Source of the DNA: Huiozyma naganishii CBS 8797
Taxonomy: Eukaryota; Ascomycota; Saccharomycetes; Saccharomycetales; Saccharomycetaceae
Length of the DNA stretch: 64,000 bases
Direction: 5' to 3'
Assembly: GCF_000348985.1 (NCBI RefSeq)
Contig: NC_035922.1
Span: 509,604 to 573,603 of the forward strand
Below are positions 17,673-26,960 of this stretch, in pieces (the stretch's first letter is position 1; each line of letters opens with the position of its first letter). Made by a program: the position numbers and the translations under genes. A model generated the notes under the pieces. The model was not told the DNA's origin, did not search any database, and saw only the letters and a program-made list of their open reading frames with translations.

Positions 17673-19940
17673 ATGAGCTGGTCGTTTAATCCCGAGAAGG
17701 ACAATGTATCCAAATACATGGTTCATTCTTTGAATGTGCTCAATAATAGCCTGGATCAAAACATGGATGATTCGGTCCTCCACTCTGCTGACCAGTGGCT
17801 AAGAGATAAGTTTGAGAATGTTCTTGCATCTCCACAGCAAACAACATCCCTTAACAACAATGACTTTGAATTCACTGATAAAAATGATATATTCACTACT
17901 GCAAATGCTTCTCCAGAGAGGAGGAAGACACCAACAAAGAGTAACGCCTCCAGCGAGTTTACACCAAGGTCACTGTCAAAGCAAGTTCCAGAGAGGGCAA
18001 AAAAGGGTACAATGTGGTCGCCGTTTAGCAAGGAGCGCTCACCGGCAATTCCAACTTCCAATAAACCACTGTCAAATAGAGAACCCATAGCTACAAATAC
18101 AGAAAGCCCTACCCGCGGAGAGAACATCATTAACACAGGCAATCATAGTACGCCAGATACCACTTCTGTGCAACGAAATCCCAACGGTAAAGAAAAAGAA
18201 CAGTCTGCATTGAATAGCTCCAGACTGTTAGATACTGTCTCAGATAATTCAGAACAGAAAAGTGTTAGTCCAGCATCCGGCCCTAATAAAACCACATCCA
18301 TTGGCGTGAGCGCAACTGTATCACCCGTGAATCAGCTAGCCGATACAGTAGTGATTCCACCGAAGAATGTTGCTCAGTATGATCCAGGGATTGAAAAAAG
18401 GGCTAGAATAAGACAAAATCTGTTCGTTCCCTTACCTGAAAAGGACCCGCTTACAGTTCGATCGGCAGCGCCTGTGTCCAAATCAAAAGATTCCACTAAA
18501 GAAATAACTACCACATACCCACTAGCTCAGACTCCAAAATTACCGAAACTTGAAAGAAAGCCTACGAAGAAGACACCCAATAGCAATCCAGTTTCACAAA
18601 TCAACAACGTCGACCATTCCCCGTCTGCTCGCAGTGAACGAAAAGTTCAAAAGAGTACCGGAATCACAAAGGAAAATCAAACAAAACTTAAAAGTCCTCT
18701 TAAACATATAGCGCTGACAAACTCTTCCGTAAAGAAGTCCCCTAATATTTCTGAGAATGTATTTGATAGACTATCATCTCTCTCTACTAAATCCTTCAAA
18801 AAGAAAGTACAGAGCCACTCAAAACCCCATACTAGCTTACCCCGGTCGTCGATTGATTTCAGTGGTTCTCCAATGAGGAGACATTCTCCCCCTGCGAAAA
18901 GGCCGAATCAAGATGAGCTATCGATGCAGGAAACATTGAAAGATATATTCTCGACCAGTAAGACAAAACCGAGGCTAAATCTGTCTATTCCAAAGAAAAA
19001 AGAGTCATTGCCGTTGGAGAATGACGCTTCAAAGTTACCCCCAGTAACCTCAATTAAATATCCTGTGGAGCACGACGACATGAAAGTCGCTTTGCCCTTA
19101 GCACCTTCATCGCCAAATAAAGAAAACTTTAAGCAGGTCAACTTATCTATTTCGCCTGGAATAGAGGGGAAATCCCCAGTTTCTAAAGGTTTTTCAGTGT
19201 CTGGTGACAGCACGAAGGAGGGACTGCCCAAGAGTAATAATTCTACGGAAAAGTTCTCAAAGTCAACCGGAAATGCGGAAGATCGGAAATGCGATAACAA
19301 ACTTACCGAGTTCCAGTTTTTACCACGCCCTGGGCCTGATAAGGAAGACGTTAAAGCAAGATTAAACAAGCGTTTGTCAGAAGTTCTTAGAACCCAACAC
19401 GAGCTTGGAAAGCGGAGAAAGGAGCAGCGTAGAAAGAAATCGCAGTTGGAAGACGATTTATCCAAGCGCTCCAATGTCAAATTCAGTGATTTCAAGAATT
19501 ATTCAAAAAAACATTCACTCTTAGCATCAAGTGAGCCTGCTAAGACTTTCACCAAATCGTCATCGAATAAAAGACGTCGTACAAAAGATAATCGAGAATC
19601 GACAGATCCAAATTCTGTTCTAGCGGGAATCAACTCGATAGATTATAGGAACAAGGCCAGTTTGAAGCCGTCTTCACATATTCAAAATAAGGCGCGTAGC
19701 GAGGCCGTTGATGATTCACTTCCAGAAATTCTGTCAGATCCTGAACTAGACACTGTAGTTTTGTCCAACTGGGCAAAGGAATCGCCATTGAGACAACAAC
19801 TGGTAGAGCAGGAAAACTGGGACACAAAGAAAATCTTCGGACCATTGGCGCCATTGCATATTGAAGAGATATTCCCGACCACATCCAGATTGCATAAGTA
19901 TAAAACTGCCATGGCGAGAAAAACATCTTGGAAAAGCTAA
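17673..19940 (+). CDS. SLI15: Sli15/INCENP, scaffold of the chromosomal passenger complex
   Basis: Activates the Ipl1 (Aurora B) kinase and targets it to centromeres and the spindle. The product is 755 aa (698 in S. cerevisiae). The N-terminus (MSWSFNPEKDNVSKYMVHSL) is the Bir1/Nbl1-binding helix region. A long Ser/Pro-rich disordered centre with many S/T-P sites and a Lys/Arg-rich region follows. At about 560-600 there is a basic predicted helix (KARLNKRLSEVLRTQHELGK). The C-terminal IN-box spans about 690-750, with LSNWAKESPLRQQL, FGPLAPLHIEEIFP and the terminal Thr-Ser pair (KTSWKS) that Aurora phosphorylates. It is convergent with CNS1. Confidence 0.93.
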   Translation: MSWSFNPEKDNVSKYMVHSLNVLNNSLDQNMDDSVLHSADQWLRDKFENVLASPQQTTSLNNNDFEFTDKNDIFTTANASPERRKTPTKSNASSEFTPRSLSKQVPERAKKGTMWSPFSKERSPAIPTSNKPLSNREPIATNTESPTRGENIINTGNHSTPDTTSVQRNPNGKEKEQSALNSSRLLDTVSDNSEQKSVSPASGPNKTTSIGVSATVSPVNQLADTVVIPPKNVAQYDPGIEKRARIRQNLFVPLPEKDPLTVRSAAPVSKSKDSTKEITTTYPLAQTPKLPKLERKPTKKTPNSNPVSQINNVDHSPSARSERKVQKSTGITKENQTKLKSPLKHIALTNSSVKKSPNISENVFDRLSSLSTKSFKKKVQSHSKPHTSLPRSSIDFSGSPMRRHSPPAKRPNQDELSMQETLKDIFSTSKTKPRLNLSIPKKKESLPLENDASKLPPVTSIKYPVEHDDMKVALPLAPSSPNKENFKQVNLSISPGIEGKSPVSKGFSVSGDSTKEGLPKSNNSTEKFSKSTGNAEDRKCDNKLTEFQFLPRPGPDKEDVKARLNKRLSEVLRTQHELGKRRKEQRRKKSQLEDDLSKRSNVKFSDFKNYSKKHSLLASSEPAKTFTKSSSNKRRRTKDNRESTDPNSVLAGINSIDYRNKASLKPSSHIQNKARSEAVDDSLPEILSDPELDTVVLSNWAKESPLRQQLVEQENWDTKKIFGPLAPLHIEEIFPTTSRLHKYKTAMARKTSWKS

Positions 19941-20016
19941 CTACTCATCAAAGTTTGAGTAAAACATTTGCATGTAAAAAGATTTGACTATCTATATTGT
20001 ATTACATATGTAGTAT

Positions 20017-21177
20017 TCAACCAGATCTTGCCGCTAATATAGCAGATTTGTCCCATTTGGATACCCATTCTTCGGAATCCACTTTTGGAACGAAATATAT
20101 TTTTATGGCATCATCCAGGACAGGAACGTCGGGTGTTTCCTTCTTCAATATATCGTGGAAGGAAAGCTTTTTCCCAGCTTTAATTAATCCACCACTTTTG
20201 GTTTCCATATATGCAACGAGTTTCTTTGCCGAGAAATTTTGATGGTTAGGCATATCAAACCACTCCTGTGGCCTATCCATAACGAGATCCAGTAGCTCCT
20301 GAACGGTGGTTAATTCACCTACTTCTGCTATAAAATCAAACTCGTTGGTGGTTGGATACATCACCAGAGCTGGATAAATCACTTGTGATTCGAAATCCAT
20401 GGGATCCTCTAACTTGATGTGAGCATCGCCTAGTAGTGCAGAGCGTTTGCTGGTTTTCAAGTTGGTAAGGTTTCTCAATTCTAAAGCATCTTTGAGCAGA
20501 AGTTTCTTGTTCTCTTGGAATTCCTTTTCTTTTAATTTCTTTTCATCATATTCCTTCCTTTCCGTTTCCCTTTTAGCAATAACAGCCAAAAGATTCTTCA
20601 GTGGGACATTCTCTTCATCAATTTTCAGCCCAAACGAAACAGCGTCATGAGCTTCTTTAAATTTGCCAAGTGCCAGAAATGCCTTCCCCATTCTGTAAAA
20701 ACACTTCAAATTCATTGGATTTATTTCCATAGCCTTTTGACAGTCCGCCACACAGCTTCTATAGTTTTTCAGTTCCAATTCACAAGCGGCCCTGTTGGCA
20801 AAAAGTGATTCATTAATACTTTTATCTTCACAGAACACTTTGATGCCTTTGGTGTAGAGCTCTCTGGCGTCTCTAAATCTTTTCACTTTGTATAAGTCGT
20901 TAGCTTGGTTTTTGAAATTTTCGGCAATCTCATGGGGCTCACCTTCATATGCCAATGCCTTCAGTGCTTCCAGTTCTACGTTCTCACCACCGTCACCGTC
21001 TGAGTTATCCAACTGTGTCATGAAAAACGGCATTCTATTCAATTCCTGCATTACCTCATCAGTAGATTTGTCTTTGAAATCAGATAACTGAGGCGGTAGC
21101 AATGGGTCATTTGGCCCAGGAACATACCTTGTTGGTTTCTTGTATTCGTTTGACATCGTGTTGTCGAAATTGGTCAT
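20017..21177 (-). CDS. CNS1: Cns1, TPR co-chaperone of Hsp90/Hsp70
   Basis: Essential cytosolic TPR co-chaperone; in yeast it supports Hsp90 clients and eEF2 folding. The product is 386 aa (385 in S. cerevisiae). The N-terminal segment RYVPGPNDPLLPPQLSDFKD is shared with yeast Cns1. TPR motifs lie at about 85-200 (KNQANDLYKVKRFRDARELY; SLFANRAACELELKNYRSC). The C-terminal wheel domain ends WVSKWDKSAILAARSG. Two in-frame ATGs (21177 and 21156) are possible starts; the second gives a length nearer the yeast N-terminus. Synteny with the YBR genes ends here. Confidence 0.95.
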   Translation of the reverse strand: MTNFDNTMSNEYKKPTRYVPGPNDPLLPPQLSDFKDKSTDEVMQELNRMPFFMTQLDNSDGDGGENVELEALKALAYEGEPHEIAENFKNQANDLYKVKRFRDARELYTKGIKVFCEDKSINESLFANRAACELELKNYRSCVADCQKAMEINPMNLKCFYRMGKAFLALGKFKEAHDAVSFGLKIDEENVPLKNLLAVIAKRETERKEYDEKKLKEKEFQENKKLLLKDALELRNLTNLKTSKRSALLGDAHIKLEDPMDFESQVIYPALVMYPTTNEFDFIAEVGELTTVQELLDLVMDRPQEWFDMPNHQNFSAKKLVAYMETKSGGLIKAGKKLSFHDILKKETPDVPVLDDAIKIYFVPKVDSEEWVSKWDKSAILAARSG

Positions 21178-21424
21178 ATTCTGCCATCAATTGATGAGAC
21201 GACACCGCTTCGCATGAGATTCCCAGCGAAATTGAAGCAAAAATGTTTTTTCTTTCAAAGTGCAGGTAAAAAATCAAGTTAAAAGTGAACCTTGCATTTG
21301 CCAATGGTTTCTATACTTCGACACAACATAAAGTTAGAATGCTTATTAAACTTTGAAATAACTAAATGAAATATACAGAGAAAATAACTCCTATAACGTA
21401 GTGGTTTTCATGTGACACAATGAA

Positions 21425-22862
21425 TCAAACGTGAAGTTCTTTCCAGTTGTCTGGCTTCGTCATGCCTTGAGAGTCGTAATATTCTGTCCCGCATGCATAC
21501 GCTTGGAATGTGAAGTCGTTCCCTTGGTCACAGGCACAGTTCGTTGTTTCTGTAAGACGTCCATGTCCCGAGGACAGTTAGTCGTAAGGTGGGTCGGTGG
21601 TACCAATGTCGGAGAAGTAGTGGATCTTATCTCTTGGGATCTCAGCGCGGCCGCAATGGAGTGCACTGGGGCATCCCCCCATCTTTCGTAGAAGAACCCA
21701 CCGGCCCTGTCCAAGTAGTCGAAGTAAGCTCTGTACGCTGGCGATCTCCACAAATCTAGCGATGCGATTTCGAAGTTCGACCAGAAGTGGCACAGGTTGT
21801 ACGTCTCCCCGTCGTTCCCGGACAAGAATTTCATCAAGTTGTTCTCCGATACATATTCAGGGTGTTCTTTGAAGAAATTCATGGAGGTTTTCCACAGAGT
21901 TGGGATCGTAGCTTCGTATTCGTGAATCGTAATGGTGACCGTACACCTTTCGTGGTCCTGCATCCACTGGAAGACATCGTAGTTGATGTCACAGTACAGT
22001 TGCGTGTCTGGTTCAACTCTCCAGTACCAGCTGTATTCGTCCAGTAGGGGATGTCTCCAGAAGAACCCGGATTGGTAACGACACATGTGTCTGTAGGATT
22101 CTGAACCACCGTAAATGATATCGGCCATCTTGGCTCTAGTGTCCGCAGCTTTACTTTGGTCGATGTAGTCTGGATACGACCAGTGCTCCTTTGGAATCAA
22201 CCCGAACTTGACAGTGGATGACACTTCCTCTTGCACTCTCTTCTTAAACTCTTCAGAGAACGGTTCATCGTTCAAGAAAATCCAGTCGTACTTGAACTTG
22301 GCGTTGAATCTTTGTTCGACGATTCTTATGGAAGAGAGCAACCCGTTAAGCTCGCTGTTTCTCACCAGAGTGACGAAACATGCCTTGGGTCTCTTACCCT
22401 TGTTCGCGAAGTCTTTCTTGATGAAGTCCATGGTGGTTTGCTTGACGTTGGCTTTCAAGTCAGCCTCGAGCTGCTGTTCCTCGGTCTTCTCCTGGATGAA
22501 ATCCTGGACAGAGGGAGCCTCCTGCAAAGCTTGCTCTTGCTTGTTGTCAACCGTGCTGGAAGCAGAGGTAACTGCAACGGGCACTTTGTCCGCTGGTGCC
22601 TTGGAAGCGACGACAACGTCCGCTTCCAAATTTACCTGGTCCAGCCCCATAGGGCGTGGTGGTCGCACAACATCCTCAGAGATACCCACCTTCTTTGGCA
22701 CACCGGCACGATTCGAGTCAGCCCGACATTGCTGCCAGTCTTGGCCGTACTACTGGACGAGGACCCACGAGAGTTCAAACTGACAATGACGAGCAGAAAA
22801 AGCGTTGCCAGAACAGCAAACCTGATCAGCCTCTTGCTGAGGAAAACAGAACCTCTAGCCAT
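21425..22862 (-). pseudogene. KRE2: KRE2/MNT1-type alpha-1,2-mannosyltransferase with disrupted reading frame
   Basis: Golgi type II enzyme that adds the second and third O-linked mannoses and trims N-glycan outer chains. From 22862 the frame encodes the signal anchor (FLSKRLIRFAVLATLFLLVI). Near 22722 the frame must shift to reach the lumenal catalytic domain, which keeps YGGSESYRHMCRYQSGFFWR, the EPD motif in WYWRVEPDTQLYCD, and FEIASLDLWRSPAYR with the catalytic Glu. After GDAPVHSIAA the family C-terminus continues in another frame (about 21648), meets TAA at 21578-21580, returns to the first frame, then shifts again near 21540 to the Cys-rich end (CDQGNDFTF; stop 21425-21427). An internal block near 21934-21947 looks three single bases short. 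Several breaks lie in G runs, so sequencing error is as likely as decay. Family and synteny (YDR483W) are clear. Confidence 0.8.
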
Positions 22863-23345
22863 GTTTCACCTTGCTAATACCAAGTGCGTGGGGGGTTCTG
22901 CTGAAGAAAACTTACCTTTCTTGCCTGAAGCACCGTGATATATGTAATATATAGAAATATATTATACGATATCAAAAATCCGAAAACAGAAAGTAAAAAA
23001 AGAAAGAAAGGTATATCTAGAAGCCACCTACCAGCAAGTAACTCGGAGAATTGTTTCCCCTGTTAGCAACTCCTAATATATATATATAATCTGGAGGAAA
23101 GGGATCAATTAAGAGAGAAAGAGAGAAACCTTGTAGATCATCGACGTGTTTAATTCGTTTGTAAAATTTTTTCTTTTTTTTTTTTCCTCAAGTAATTTTT
23201 TCGATGATTTTTTTCGCGTCGCTGAAAAAAGAAAAAGAAGCGATTTGTTCCGAGAATTTTAAAAGCTTACGTGACGGGTCCCAGTCCAGTTTGGGGAGTC
23301 GGGGTGGGTGGTTTACGTGGGTTTGCCTGTGCGTATTAATCCGGT
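22863..23345. promoter_or_regulatory. Divergent KRE2 / CWC21 promoter
   Basis: 483 bp with TATA-like runs (22941-22965, 23077-23088) and a long T-rich tract at about 23167-23186. No gene is seen. Confidence 0.4.
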
Positions 23346-23783
23346 ATGTCTTACAATGGGATAGGTTTGAAGTCGGCCAAGGGTTCTTCGACCTCGGGCC
23401 ACGTACAGAAATCTTTGGCTGGCCGTGCGGAGGGCCGGAGTAATGCGAAGAACTATACTGCACGGAGGGCGGCGCTGAAAAGTGCGTCCAAATCGGACCC
23501 TGGAAAACTTGCTGCCGTGAAACACGAGAGCATGGCGAAGCATTTGAACAAAAGGAAAGTGGAGTTGCAGGTATCCGAGTTGCGGGACAAATTGGAAGAC
23601 CAGCAGGAAACCGATGCTTCCCTGACCGATGAGGTAATCGACGAGCGGTGCAACGCTCTGCGTGAAGAGCTCAGTCAAGAGAGAGAAACGGAGGAACAGG
23701 TGGCCAAAGTGTACAAAGCGAGACATAAACGGCTCGATGAGGACGGGTCCCATCCTCACACAGAACCCAAAGCAGACCTCTAA
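23346..23783 (+). CDS. CWC21: Pre-mRNA splicing factor Cwc21
   Basis: Spliceosomal protein (SRm300/SRRM2 N-terminal homologue) that binds Prp8 and Snu114 near the catalytic centre. The product is 145 aa (135 in S. cerevisiae). The N-terminus MSYNGIGLKSAKGSSTSGHVQ is the conserved part. The cwf21 domain at about 55-105 (KHLNKRKVELQVSELRDKLED) is predicted helical. Divergent from KRE2 and followed by PHO8, as in YDR483-YDR481. Confidence 0.92.
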   Translation: MSYNGIGLKSAKGSSTSGHVQKSLAGRAEGRSNAKNYTARRAALKSASKSDPGKLAAVKHESMAKHLNKRKVELQVSELRDKLEDQQETDASLTDEVIDERCNALREELSQERETEEQVAKVYKARHKRLDEDGSHPHTEPKADL

Positions 23784-24110
23784 TCGCTATCTCATATTTT
23801 TAGATGATCCAAGAAAAATTTACAAATAAAAAGCCGATAGTCTCCTTCTTTTTCCCTTTAACAAGAGAAAAAGTGGAAGAGACTTGATCGAGACACCACT
23901 TTCTTAGCCGTACACACAGTTGGTTGCGTGGTGGTAGCACGGAGAAGGAGTTTTCTTGAGATTTTGGAGTGAACTGTTAGTACTCTCGAAAAGTCACGTA
24001 CTTTTTTTTTAACTCGGAAATCGTGAATTCTGTATTAGATTTCTTGATACTCTTATCTAGATATCAGACATCTACCACAAACACACAGACACATACAGCA
24101 ATCCTCAATA
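23784..24110. promoter_or_regulatory. PHO8 upstream region
   Basis: 327 bp. It contains CACGTA at 23995-24000, only a half match to the Pho4 site CACGTG/T, and a T tract at 24003-24010. Regulation by phosphate is therefore not shown by the sequence. Confidence 0.35.
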
Positions 24111-25772
24111 ATGGCAACTGGCGAAGATACAACTCTGTTGCACAATAGCAGGGTGAAGAAGCAAGCTGGCCCCACCGTCAGCCGCGGTAAAAAGAAGGCC
24201 GTGGTGGTGACTTCGCTTATAGTTATTGCCGTGCTTACTTTATTCATCCACTGGATTGATCAAAGTGCGTATGGACCTGGCAAATCACACCGCAGCAGTA
24301 GCAATAAAAAGAATTTGATTTTCTTCGTTACCGATGGGATGGGCCCCGCGTCTTTGTCGCTGACTCGGTCGTTCAGACAGTACGTAGATGGACTGCCCAT
24401 CAACGACACGTTACAGCTGGACAGACACCTGATCGGGTCGTCGCGTACAAGATCCTCAGACTCACTAGTGACGGATTCTGCCGCTGGTGCCACCGCGTTT
24501 TCGTGTGGTTTAAAGAGCTACAACGGTGCGATCGGCGTTGACCAGTTTAAGTCACCATGCGGGACCATATTGGAGGCAGCGAAGCTGGAGGGGTTATTGA
24601 CAGGTCTAGTCGTGACGACGAGGATAACGGACGCGACACCGGCCTCATTCAGTGCACACGCAGACTACAGAATACAGGAAGATTTGATTGCGTTGCATCA
24701 GATCGGAGAATATCCTCTCGGTCCTGTTGTCGACTTGATAATTGGTGGAGGTAGGACGCACTTTTATCCGAAGAGCGATCCCGGGTTCGGTTCGAGAACC
24801 GATGGGAGGAACTTGATCAAGGAGGTGCAAAAAAGGGGCTGGCAGTACGTGTCGGACCGCGCAGAGTTCGATGCACTTCAACTGGGGAAGAACGTATCCT
24901 TGCCCCTGTTGGCATTGCTTGCCGATAACGATATTCCATTTGATTTAGACAGAGATGAAAAAGTGTATCCATCTCTAGAGGAACAAACGATGACCGCGTT
25001 GACTGCGCTGAGTGAAGCGACGAGAGATTCCGACAAGGGGTTCTTCCTTCTCGTGGAAGGGTCTAGAATCGACCATGCGGGCCACCAAAACGACCCATCC
25101 GCACAAGTGAGAGAGGTGCTAGCGTTCGATAAGGCTTTCGCCGCAGCAATGGAGTTTGCGGATAACTCTGACGTCGAGACAATTTTGATCTCCACGTCTG
25201 ACCACGAGACCGGTGGACTGGTCACTGCGAGACAGGTGACGAAGGAGTACCCTGATTACCTTTGGAAACCAGAAGTGCTGGGCAACTCCTCGTACTCAGG
25301 GGAGTACGCCAAGAGGAAGATCCTAAACTATCATGCTGACGACAAGCTTGATTTTGTGCGGCACGAAGTGCTGGAACGTGACCTTGGTATCACTGACTAC
25401 ACGGAGGAGGATGTCGCGGAGCTTGCCAGCTTGAAGGACTCTGAGGCGATCCAGTACAAAATCAACGACATGATTTCGTTCCGGGCTCAAATTGGGTGGA
25501 CTACACACGGGCACAGCGCGGTTGACGTCAACATCTACGCGTACGCGAACGAGAAGAACGCGTGGTACGACATCCTGGATCATTTGCAAGGGAACCACGA
25601 GAATACCGAGATAGGGCAGTACATGGCGAAATACTTGGGTTTGGATCTAGGGAGCGTCACGGAGAAGGTTAACAAGACGAAGCACTCGCCAGATATGGCC
25701 GTCAAAGAATTGGGCACATCTGAAGTTTACGATGAGAATTACCACAAGTTGATCGATCTCCAGGGATTATGA
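24111..25772 (+). CDS. PHO8: Vacuolar repressible alkaline phosphatase Pho8
   Basis: Type II vacuolar membrane phosphomonoesterase. The product is 553 aa (566 in S. cerevisiae). A cytosolic tail is followed by one membrane segment at about 30-49. Metal and nucleophile motifs are intact: FVTDGMGPASLSL, VTDSAAGATAFSCG (nucleophile Ser in DSAAGA), EGSRIDHAGHQND, STSDHETGG and GWTTHGHSAVDV. The sequence is markedly GC-rich compared with genes left of 21 kb. It is convergent with the MNN9-like gene; CWC21 precedes it, as in yeast YDR482C-YDR481C. Confidence 0.97.
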   Translation: MATGEDTTLLHNSRVKKQAGPTVSRGKKKAVVVTSLIVIAVLTLFIHWIDQSAYGPGKSHRSSSNKKNLIFFVTDGMGPASLSLTRSFRQYVDGLPINDTLQLDRHLIGSSRTRSSDSLVTDSAAGATAFSCGLKSYNGAIGVDQFKSPCGTILEAAKLEGLLTGLVVTTRITDATPASFSAHADYRIQEDLIALHQIGEYPLGPVVDLIIGGGRTHFYPKSDPGFGSRTDGRNLIKEVQKRGWQYVSDRAEFDALQLGKNVSLPLLALLADNDIPFDLDRDEKVYPSLEEQTMTALTALSEATRDSDKGFFLLVEGSRIDHAGHQNDPSAQVREVLAFDKAFAAAMEFADNSDVETILISTSDHETGGLVTARQVTKEYPDYLWKPEVLGNSSYSGEYAKRKILNYHADDKLDFVRHEVLERDLGITDYTEEDVAELASLKDSEAIQYKINDMISFRAQIGWTTHGHSAVDVNIYAYANEKNAWYDILDHLQGNHENTEIGQYMAKYLGLDLGSVTEKVNKTKHSPDMAVKELGTSEVYDENYHKLIDLQGL

Positions 25773-25886
25773 TCGTTGCTTCCCCCCACCGTATATGCTA
25801 TTTAGAAAATCGTTACTACGTATACATCATTATGTATAATTGCTATGCATTTTAAAAAATGGATGTCATAAGATGGAGTAGACGCC

Positions 25887-26960
25887 TTATCCTCGGTGTA
25901 CCACGTAGTTTGGTAATCCGAAAGCCTGGTGCTTGAGTAGTCTTGCCATCCTGGCGAAACCTTCCGTTTCAACGAGGTGGTGGAATGCAAAATTCGGGAA
26001 CATCGCGCCATCCCTGTGCACCTCCGCCTTGACGAGCGTGCATGCGGTGCTCACGCTATCGAGTTCCATCTCTGTGAGCACGGATGCCGCGGCGTCGTAG
26101 AACTGGCCCATGAGGGGTCTGTCCGTGTACACGTGGGACACGCCCTCGATGACGACCCGACTGTGCGGCATCCCAGTGGCGAGCGATCTCCATGTGTCGC
26201 TAGCGACCCAGTTGTTCAGCGTCTCGCTGTCTGGTGAGCCATCGCTGTTGTTGAATATGTGTGTTGTTAGGATCGCCTTCCCATGGTTCGCCAAGTCTTG
26301 CACCAGGGTTGTTGGTGTACCGGTGATCTGTGAGTCCAGCCACAGGACCCAGCTGCAGTACGGCGGGAGTGTCGAGAACAAGAGCTGGTTCTTCAACGCT
26401 GCGAGTTGTTTCCTGTATGCCACCGGATCGTCAGTGTTGCCCCACTTGTTGTCATCTTTCAAGACTGTTATTTTGTTGTACCTTGTACTGTCGTTCGCTT
26501 GTACTTTTGCCAAAGTCTCCTGTAGGGCCTGTAGGATGCCCGTAGCGTTTTTAGAATCTGGGACGATGACCCCCAAATCGATCAGCTGTTTCGGGTACGT
26601 GAGTGCGAAGAGGTTTTCGAAGAACCTGCTGTTGAAATTGATCAAGGGGATCAGTACCAAGATATGTTCACTGTGCCCCTCTGCGTCCGGGGATGCGGCC
26701 AGTTCGTTCAAATTGTAGTACGAGATACCTCCAGTCTCGACGGCACCTCTGTTGTCTTTGTACTGATACTCCTTTGTGAACGGACTTGCGTAACTGAAGT
26801 AGTACGTGCCCTCTCTCTCGAGGGAATCCACATTGAGCAAATCTGAAGTGTGGAAGCCCAGTATTGACGGGTACCATATTTTACTCACCAAAACGGGGAG
26901 TGTCACTAAGCAAAGCACGAGTGACGCGGCTATTGACACGAGTGTTTTTGAATTGACCAT
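25887..26960 (-). CDS. MNN9: Divergent MNN9-family mannosyltransferase homologue lacking the DXD motif
   Basis: Member of the Anp1/Van1/Mnn9 family (M-Pol complexes, cis-Golgi N-glycan mannan backbone). The product is 357 aa (395 in yeast Mnn9). A signal anchor covers about 7-27. The best family blocks are HILVLIPLINFNSRFFENLF, LLFSTLPPYCSWVLWLD and the near-identical ACTLVKAEVHRDGAMFPNF, which point to Mnn9 rather than Anp1 or Van1. The metal-binding DAD of Mnn9 reads D209-S-Q211 here, and the loop after VLWLD is also changed. The C-terminus stops at NYVVHRG, without the usual acidic tail. The position next to PHO8 matches the ancestral place inferred for MNN9, whose surviving S. cerevisiae copy sits on the sister track (YPL050C) beside DIG1. 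It may be a degenerating or repurposed duplicate. Confidence 0.8.
   Translation of the reverse strand: MVNSKTLVSIAASLVLCLVTLPVLVSKIWYPSILGFHTSDLLNVDSLEREGTYYFSYASPFTKEYQYKDNRGAVETGGISYYNLNELAASPDAEGHSEHILVLIPLINFNSRFFENLFALTYPKQLIDLGVIVPDSKNATGILQALQETLAKVQANDSTRYNKITVLKDDNKWGNTDDPVAYRKQLAALKNQLLFSTLPPYCSWVLWLDSQITGTPTTLVQDLANHGKAILTTHIFNNSDGSPDSETLNNWVASDTWRSLATGMPHSRVVIEGVSHVYTDRPLMGQFYDAAASVLTEMELDSVSTACTLVKAEVHRDGAMFPNFAFHHLVETEGFARMARLLKHQAFGLPNYVVHRG

Noticed and set aside
22632..22862. Short frame carrying a signal anchor, considered as a separate small membrane protein
   Set aside because: Its N-terminal part matches the Kre2 signal anchor and joins the catalytic domain by a single frame change, so it belongs to KRE2.
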